Shown here piece by piece: positions 5,019 through 8,189 of a stretch of 8,189 nucleotides of DNA. The notes beneath the pieces are model-generated. The model had not been told where the DNA came from, did not search any database, and was given only the letters and a program-made list of their open reading frames with translations. Position 1 is the first letter of the stretch. Each line of letters starts with the position of its first letter. The position numbers were made by a program, and so were the translations under genes. Source of the stretch: an uncultured Eubacteriales bacterium (GTDB lineage: Bacteria; Bacillota; Clostridia; Lachnospirales; Lachnospiraceae); the NCBI GenBank assembly GCA_900542465.1, contig UQNS01000013.1, positions 1-8,189 of the forward strand, read 5' to 3'.

Positions 5019-6145
5019 GGACCTTCGAAAGAGTATAGATCTGTCTTGATCATTCCGTTGTAGATTTTACGCTTTTTTGTTGCTTTTCGTCCAAAATCTT
5101 TTTCGATATCTTCATATGGGGTGATAATATAGGCTGACCAGTCTTCCAGACCTGTAAAGCTTTTTCCGAATGATCTGTAAAGCGGAGGAAGATCTTTCTT
5201 TTCTTCCAGCCTTTCACCATATGGCGGATTGGTTATTACAAATCCGTACTTTTTGGCATGACTCAGATCTTTTACATCCCTCTGCTGAAAATGTATAAGA
5301 CTTTCGACCCCTGCTTTTTCTGCAGATATTCGTGCGATTTTAAGTACAGACGGATCTATGTCATATCCCTGAATATCTGTGTCTATAGTCAGATCTACTT
5401 CTTCTCTGGCCTCTTCTATAATATCTTTCCACTCAGTCCTCTTTATAATATTAGACCATTTCATGGAGGTAAACTGACGGTTGAGTCCCGGTGCTATACC
5501 TGCCGCGATCATTGCCGCTTCTATGGCAAATGTCCCTGAACCGCAAAATGGGTCTATTAGAATTCTATCCTTCTTCCACGGAGAAAGCAGAATAATAGCC
5601 GCTGCGAGAGTTTCAGAAATTGGTGCGATACCGGACATAGGCCTATATCCCCTCTTGTGAAGGGAGACTCCTGATGTATCAAGACCTATAGTCACCATAT
5701 TTCTGACTATATTTATTCTGATCGGATACTCCGCCCCATCTTCTTCAAACCAGGAGATCCCATATACACCTTTAAGTCTTTCAACTATAGCTTTCTTCAC
5801 TATTGTCTGAATATCCCTGGTTGAAAAGAGTTCACTCGAAACTGAGGTCGCTTTTGCCACCCAGAACTTAGCATCTTTAGGAAGATATTTCTCCCATTCG
5901 ATCTCCTTGACCTTGTCAAACAGATCAGCAAATGTAAGTGCTTTAAATTCTCCCGCATTCAGAAGGACCCTTTCTGTAGTCCTGAGATGGATATTGGCCC
6001 TGGCAATGGCCTCACCATCTCCCAGAAAAGTAACTTTTCCATTATCTACATTGTCTATATCATATCCCAGATCGTATATTTCACGCTTTAAAACAGCCTC
6101 CATTCCAAAATGACATGGTACTGTCAGACGCATTAAATCACTCAT
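4991..6145 (-). CDS. THUMP-domain class I SAM-dependent RNA methyltransferase (RlmL/YpsC type)
   Basis: Probably methylates the exocyclic N2 of a guanine in 23S rRNA, by homology to the RlmL half of the E. coli RlmKL protein and to Bacillus YpsC. The exact target is inferred. With ATG 6145 the protein is 384 residues, usual for the single-domain Firmicute form. An N-terminal ferredoxin-like segment and THUMP domain (about 45-155) precede the Rossmann methyltransferase domain. That domain has a SAM-binding motif DPFCGSGTFAIEAA (198-211), an acidic GYDIDPSVLKIA (260-271) and the catalytic NPPYGER (306-312) of amino-methylating enzymes. ATG 6145 was chosen because AAAGGGAG lies 4 nt upstream; a TTG at 6160 in the same frame has no such site. 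It is the first gene of an operon with rdgB and the phosphopantetheinyl transferase, and diverges from gltS. Confidence 0.92.
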   Translation of the reverse strand: MSDLMRLTVPCHFGMEAVLKREIYDLGYDIDNVDNGKVTFLGDGEAIARANIHLRTTERVLLNAGEFKALTFADLFDKVKEIEWEKYLPKDAKFWVAKATSVSSELFSTRDIQTIVKKAIVERLKGVYGISWFEEDGAEYPIRINIVRNMVTIGLDTSGVSLHKRGYRPMSGIAPISETLAAAIILLSPWKKDRILIDPFCGSGTFAIEAAMIAAGIAPGLNRQFTSMKWSNIIKRTEWKDIIEEAREEVDLTIDTDIQGYDIDPSVLKIARISAEKAGVESLIHFQQRDVKDLSHAKKYGFVITNPPYGERLEEKKDLPPLYRSFGKSFTGLEDWSAYIITPYEDIEKDFGRKATKKRKIYNGMIKTDLYSFEGPKPPKISKD

Positions 6146-6162
6146 AGATCTCCCTTTCAAAT

Positions 6163-6178
6163 ATTGCCTTCCGGCAAT
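6163..6178 (-). promoter_or_regulatory. Hairpin with GNRA-type tetraloop in the methyltransferase 5' UTR
   Basis: On the minus strand ATTGCC-GGAA-GGCAAT forms a 6-bp stem capped by GGAA, a GNRA loop. It ends a few bases before the AAAGGGAG ribosome binding site of the methyltransferase gene. It may stabilise the mRNA end or tune initiation. There is no U run, so it is not a terminator. Confidence 0.45.
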
Positions 6179-6195
6179 TTACTTATCAGCTTATT

Positions 6196-6204
6196 ATTGT
6201 ATCA
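6196..6204 (-). promoter_or_regulatory. Extended -10 promoter for the methyltransferase operon
   Basis: On the minus strand TGA-TACAAT (6204-6196) fits an extended -10 element about 50 nt before the start codon. The -35 region at 17-nt spacing is A/T only and matches poorly, so the call rests on the extended -10. Confidence 0.35.
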
Positions 6205-6238
6205 AATATTTTACCTGTTTTTTAAAAATCTTGAAAAG

Positions 6239-6278
6239 ATAATTACTTAGATCGCATCTCCTCTCAAAAATAATTACT
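6239..6278 (+). repeat. Direct repeat pair ATAATTACT upstream of gltS
   Basis: The 9-mer ATAATTACT occurs at 6239-6247 and again at 6270-6278, start to start 31 bp (about three helical turns), each preceded by an A run. The second copy overlaps the likely -35 region of the gltS promoter. This could be an operator for a regulator binding on one DNA face. Chance recurrence in AT-rich DNA is the alternative. Confidence 0.35.
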
Positions 6279-6304
6279 GGTGTTTTTTATACAAATACTA
6301 TAAA
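6274..6304 (+). promoter_or_regulatory. Possible gltS promoter
   Basis: A weak -35 TTACTG (6274-6279) pairs with -10 TACTAT (6296-6301, 16-nt spacer) or TATAAA (6299-6304, 19-nt spacer). The leader to the ATG at 6355 would be about 45 nt. Matches are modest, and no other candidate in the 6161-6354 gap is clearly better on the plus strand. Confidence 0.3.
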
Positions 6305-6354
6305 ATGAACTGATTGAAACTAATTAATTTTGTATGTAACTAGAAAGGTATTTT

Positions 6355-7545
6355 ATGTTTACTCTACAATTTAATATGTATCAGACGATAGCCCTTGCAG
6401 TCGTTGCTTTGATGCTTGGTACTTTCTTAAGACGTAAAATCCGTATGTTTGAAAGGTTCTGCATCCCGTCACCTGTTATAGGCGGTCTGATTTTTGCAGT
6501 TGTTACCTGTATTCTGTATGTATCAGGTGCAGTAGATGTCAAGTTCAACGACACTCTCCGTGAAGTATGCATGGTCTTCTTCTTTACATCAGTAGGATTC
6601 CAGGCCAATCTGAAGGTATTGAAAAGGGGAGGAAAGTCTCTTGGCATCTTCCTTGTACTTGTCATCGGCCTGATCATCGTTCAGAATATACTTGCAGTTG
6701 GAGTTTCCGGCGCTTTACATAAGAGTCCGCTTCTTGGCCTTTGTACAGGTTCTATACCTATGGTCGGCGGTCATGGTACTTCCGGTGCATTTGGCCCTCT
6801 CCTTGAGAAGGCTGGTCTGCCCGGTGCTCAGACATTCTGTACTGCAGCGGCCACGTTCGGTCTCGTTGCCGGCAGTCTTATGGGCGGTCCTATTGCCAAT
6901 GGTCTTATTAAAAAGAGAGACCTTCTTAAAACAGCCGTTCAGGATGATGACAGTGTTTTACTTGAAGATGAAGAGCACCATGAAAGAAATCTGCGAATGT
7001 ACGCACCGGCTGCCTTTCAGCTGATCATTGCCGTCGGAATAGGAACTGTAATATCTATGCTTCTTACCAAGACAGGCATGACATTCCCTGTGTATATCGG
7101 AGCAATGATCGCAGCCGCGGCTATTCGTAATATAGGAGAGTATTCAGGTAAATTTACAGTTCACATGGGTGAAATAAATGACCTTGGCGGTATTAACTTG
7201 TCCCTTTTCCTCGGAATGGCTATGATCACTCTTCAGTTGTGGCAGTTAGCAGCGCTTGCCCTTCCATTGATCATCCTTCTCGCAGCTCAGACAGGACTTA
7301 TGTTTATCTTTGCAAGATTTATTATCTTCCCATGTATGGGCCGTGACTATGATGCTGCTGTAATATCAGCGGGTACATGCGGCTTCGGTATGGGAGCCAC
7401 ACCTAACGCTATGGCTAATATGCAGTCTGTATGTGAAAAATACGTTCCATCAGTTAAGGCATACCTGCTTATACCTATCGTAGGAAGCCTTTTTGCCGAC
7501 TTTATCAACAGTTTAGTTATTACTATGTTTATCAACTTCGTTTAA
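6355..7545 (+). CDS. gltS: Sodium/glutamate symporter GltS
   Basis: Integral membrane carrier of the ESS family that imports glutamate with Na+. The 396 residues match the family length, with about ten hydrophobic segments arranged as two inverted halves. Each half carries a glycine-rich re-entrant loop: TGSIPMVGGHGTSGAFG (131-147) and GFGMGATPNAMANM (343-356). An acidic cytosolic linker (about 196-212, DDDSVLLEDEEHHE) separates the halves. The start ATG 6355 follows GAAAGG at 6-nt spacing. An 82-codon gene begins 12 nt after the stop with its own GGAG site, so the two are co-transcribed. The gene diverges from the rRNA methyltransferase operon, and a pair of direct repeats in the promoter region may control it. 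It appears intact; substrate assignment to glutamate is by family only. Confidence 0.95.
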   Translation: MFTLQFNMYQTIALAVVALMLGTFLRRKIRMFERFCIPSPVIGGLIFAVVTCILYVSGAVDVKFNDTLREVCMVFFFTSVGFQANLKVLKRGGKSLGIFLVLVIGLIIVQNILAVGVSGALHKSPLLGLCTGSIPMVGGHGTSGAFGPLLEKAGLPGAQTFCTAAATFGLVAGSLMGGPIANGLIKKRDLLKTAVQDDDSVLLEDEEHHERNLRMYAPAAFQLIIAVGIGTVISMLLTKTGMTFPVYIGAMIAAAAIRNIGEYSGKFTVHMGEINDLGGINLSLFLGMAMITLQLWQLAALALPLIILLAAQTGLMFIFARFIIFPCMGRDYDAAVISAGTCGFGMGATPNAMANMQSVCEKYVPSVKAYLLIPIVGSLFADFINSLVITMFINFV

Positions 7546-7557
7546 TGGAGATAAAAT

Positions 7558-7806
7558 ATGAGTGGATCAACTTGGAATAAATTCTGGAAAAAGAAACCGG
7601 AAGCAGAAAAAAAAGACGAAACTAAGGATGATAAAAAGAAAGAATCATATATTTTAGAATCCGATAACCTTGCAATTCCTGAAGTTCATAAGAAGGAATT
7701 AGAAAAATGCTGTTGTAATAATGAAGAATGCGATCCATTCTTCGAAGATTGCCAGCCTGCTATTCCAGAAGTTCATCTTAAGAAAAAGAAGAAAGATGGG
7801 GAATAA
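7558..7806 (+). CDS. Small Lys-rich protein with Cys cluster and duplicated IPEVH motif, unknown function
   Basis: I do not recognise this 82-residue protein. It begins MSGSTWNKFWKKKPEAEKK, is very rich in Lys, Glu and Asp, and has no signal peptide or membrane helix. The motif AIPEVH appears twice (39-44 and 68-73), each followed by a Lys-containing stretch. Between the copies lies a Cys/acidic segment, CCCNNEECDPFFEDC (51-65), holding all five Cys. This pattern suggests metal or cluster binding, or a disulfide-based structure, flanked by two short linear docking motifs. It is translated from ATG 7558, 7 nt after GGAG and 12 nt after gltS, and a strong terminator follows. It is thus the second and last gene of the gltS transcript. 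A role as a cytosolic partner or regulator of GltS is a guess from position. Translation is supported by the ribosome binding site, tight spacing and internal repeat. Confidence 0.8.
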   Translation: MSGSTWNKFWKKKPEAEKKDETKDDKKKESYILESDNLAIPEVHKKELEKCCCNNEECDPFFEDCQPAIPEVHLKKKKKDGE

Positions 7807-7808
7807 AA

Positions 7809-7849
7809 AATATCCCGGAGAACGATCGTGTTCTTCGGGATATTTTTTT
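7809..7849 (+). terminator. Strong terminator ending the gltS operon
   Basis: A 15-bp inverted repeat (7809-7823 with 7830-7844, one G-T pair) with a 6-nt loop runs directly into a seven-T tract (7843-7849), 2 nt after the small gene's stop. On the minus strand the stem is followed by a U6 run (7810-7805), so it can work in both directions. Confidence 0.95.
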
Positions 7850-7871
7850 GGTAAAACTTTCATAGCGGCAC

Positions 7872-7896
7872 AAAAAAAAGAAGTCATCAGACTTCT
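7872..7896 (-). terminator. Terminator of the tRNA cluster
   Basis: On the minus strand AGAAGTC-TGAT-GACTTCT (7896-7879) forms a 7-bp stem with a 4-nt loop followed by a run of eight T (7879-7872). It lies 6 nt past the tRNA-Arg 3' end and closes the tRNA transcription unit. Confidence 0.92.
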
Positions 7897-7902
7897 AGAC
7901 GC

Positions 7903-7976
7903 TGTACGTGGCAAGATTCGAACTCGCGGCCTTCTGGTCCGTAGCCAGACGCTCTATCCAGCTGAGCTACACGTAC
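7903..7976 (-). tRNA. tRNA-Arg (anticodon ACG)
   Basis: A 74-nt cloverleaf on the minus strand. The acceptor GTACGTG pairs with CACGTAC and the discriminator is A. The D-arm is GCTC...GAGC. The anticodon stem TCTGG/CCAGA encloses the loop CTACGGA, giving anticodon ACG (A34 normally edited to inosine, reading CGU, CGC and CGA). The T-stem GCGAG/CTTGC has one G-T pair around TTCGAAT. CCA is not encoded. It is the last tRNA of the cluster, followed by a terminator. Confidence 0.97.
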
Positions 7977-7987
7977 ATGATAAAATA

Positions 7988-8073
7988 TGCCGGTGATCGG
8001 GGTCGAACCGATACGGGTATTTCTACCCACGGGATTTTAAGTCCCGGGCGTCTGCCAATTCCGCCACACCGGC
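7988..8073 (-). tRNA. tRNA-Leu (anticodon TAA)
   Basis: An 86-nt class II tRNA on the minus strand with a long variable arm (GGGTAGAAATACCC). The acceptor GCCGGTG pairs with CACCGGC and the discriminator is A, as leucine identity requires. The anticodon stem CGGGA/TCCCG encloses CTTAAAA, so the anticodon is TAA (reads UUA and UUG). The T-arm is ATCGG TTCGACC CCGAT. CCA is not encoded. It lies 11 nt upstream of tRNA-Arg. Confidence 0.97.
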
Positions 8074-8115
8074 ATAATCTTATAAAGTTTAATCAAATCA
8101 CTAGGAAATGATAAG

Positions 8116-8189
8116 CGACCCGAATGGGACTCGAACCCATGACCCCCGCCGTGACAGGGCGGTGCTCTAACCAACTGAGCCACCGGGCC
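8116..8189 (-). tRNA. tRNA-Asp (anticodon GTC)
   Basis: A 74-nt tRNA on the minus strand whose first base is the last base of the window. The acceptor GGCCCGG pairs with TCGGGTC (two G-T pairs) and the discriminator is G, as for aspartate. The anticodon stem CCGCC/GGCGG encloses CTGTCAC, so the anticodon is GTC. The T-arm is ATGGG TTCGAGT CCCAT. CCA is not encoded. It is the first tRNA of this visible cluster; more may lie beyond the edge. Confidence 0.95.

Noticed and set aside
7699..8111. Several short ORFs overlapping the end of the small Cys-rich gene, the terminators and the tRNA genes.
   Set aside because: They read through strong terminators and tRNA genes and lack ribosome binding sites.
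7903..8189. tRNA cluster as an integration (att) site.
   Set aside because: No integrase gene and no direct repeat of a tRNA 3' end is visible inside the window; all three tRNA genes look intact.

Overview
This window looks chromosomal and comes from a low-to-moderate GC Gram-positive bacterium. It is most likely a member of the Clostridia, plausibly Lachnospiraceae (Butyrivibrio-like). That placement is inferred from strong GGAGG-type ribosome binding sites, tRNA genes without encoded CCA, an MgtE with CBS domains, GltS, and a thioredoxin-reductase-like protein of the type known from clostridia. No ribosomal RNA or marker gene is present to confirm it.

Left end (1-870): a rearranged, visibly AT-richer accessory segment. 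The C-terminal ATPase half of a sensor histidine kinase (minus strand) abuts, at about 276-293, the C-terminal part of a type I restriction subunit HsdR (plus strand). Both genes have lost their 5' portions at the same point, as one deletion between two divergent genes would produce. A strong terminator closes the hsdR remnant.

Middle (945-3665): mgtE (Mg2+ channel/transporter, minus) and a thioredoxin-reductase-like flavoprotein (plus) diverge from a shared control region. The mgtE transcript appears to carry a leader of about 250 nt. It has a 32-codon ORF with a good Shine-Dalgarno, one terminator-like hairpin overlapping the end of that ORF, and a second just before mgtE. This is attenuation-type architecture without a recognisable M-box. 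The flavoprotein keeps its FAD motif and CxxC pair but lacks the usual NADPH-binding signature, which suggests a pyridine-nucleotide-independent (ferredoxin-linked) enzyme. A palindromic bidirectional terminator separates it from the next operon.

Housekeeping operon on the minus strand (6145 down to 3664): a THUMP-domain RlmL/YpsC-type rRNA methyltransferase, the RdgB/HAM1 XTP/dITP pyrophosphatase, and an Sfp-type 4'-phosphopantetheinyl transferase. The last two overlap by ATGA.

Right end (6355-8189): gltS (Na+/glutamate symporter, plus) is followed 12 nt later by an unrecognised 82-residue Lys/Cys-rich protein with a duplicated IPEVH motif, then a strong terminator. On the minus strand, converging on it, is a tRNA cluster, Asp(GTC)-Leu(TAA)-Arg(ACG), with its own terminator. 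The tRNA-Asp gene ends exactly at the window edge.

The best candidates for undescribed biology are the mgtE leader, the NADPH-motif-less thioredoxin reductase homologue and the small Cys/Lys-rich partner of GltS. The remaining genes are ordinary.
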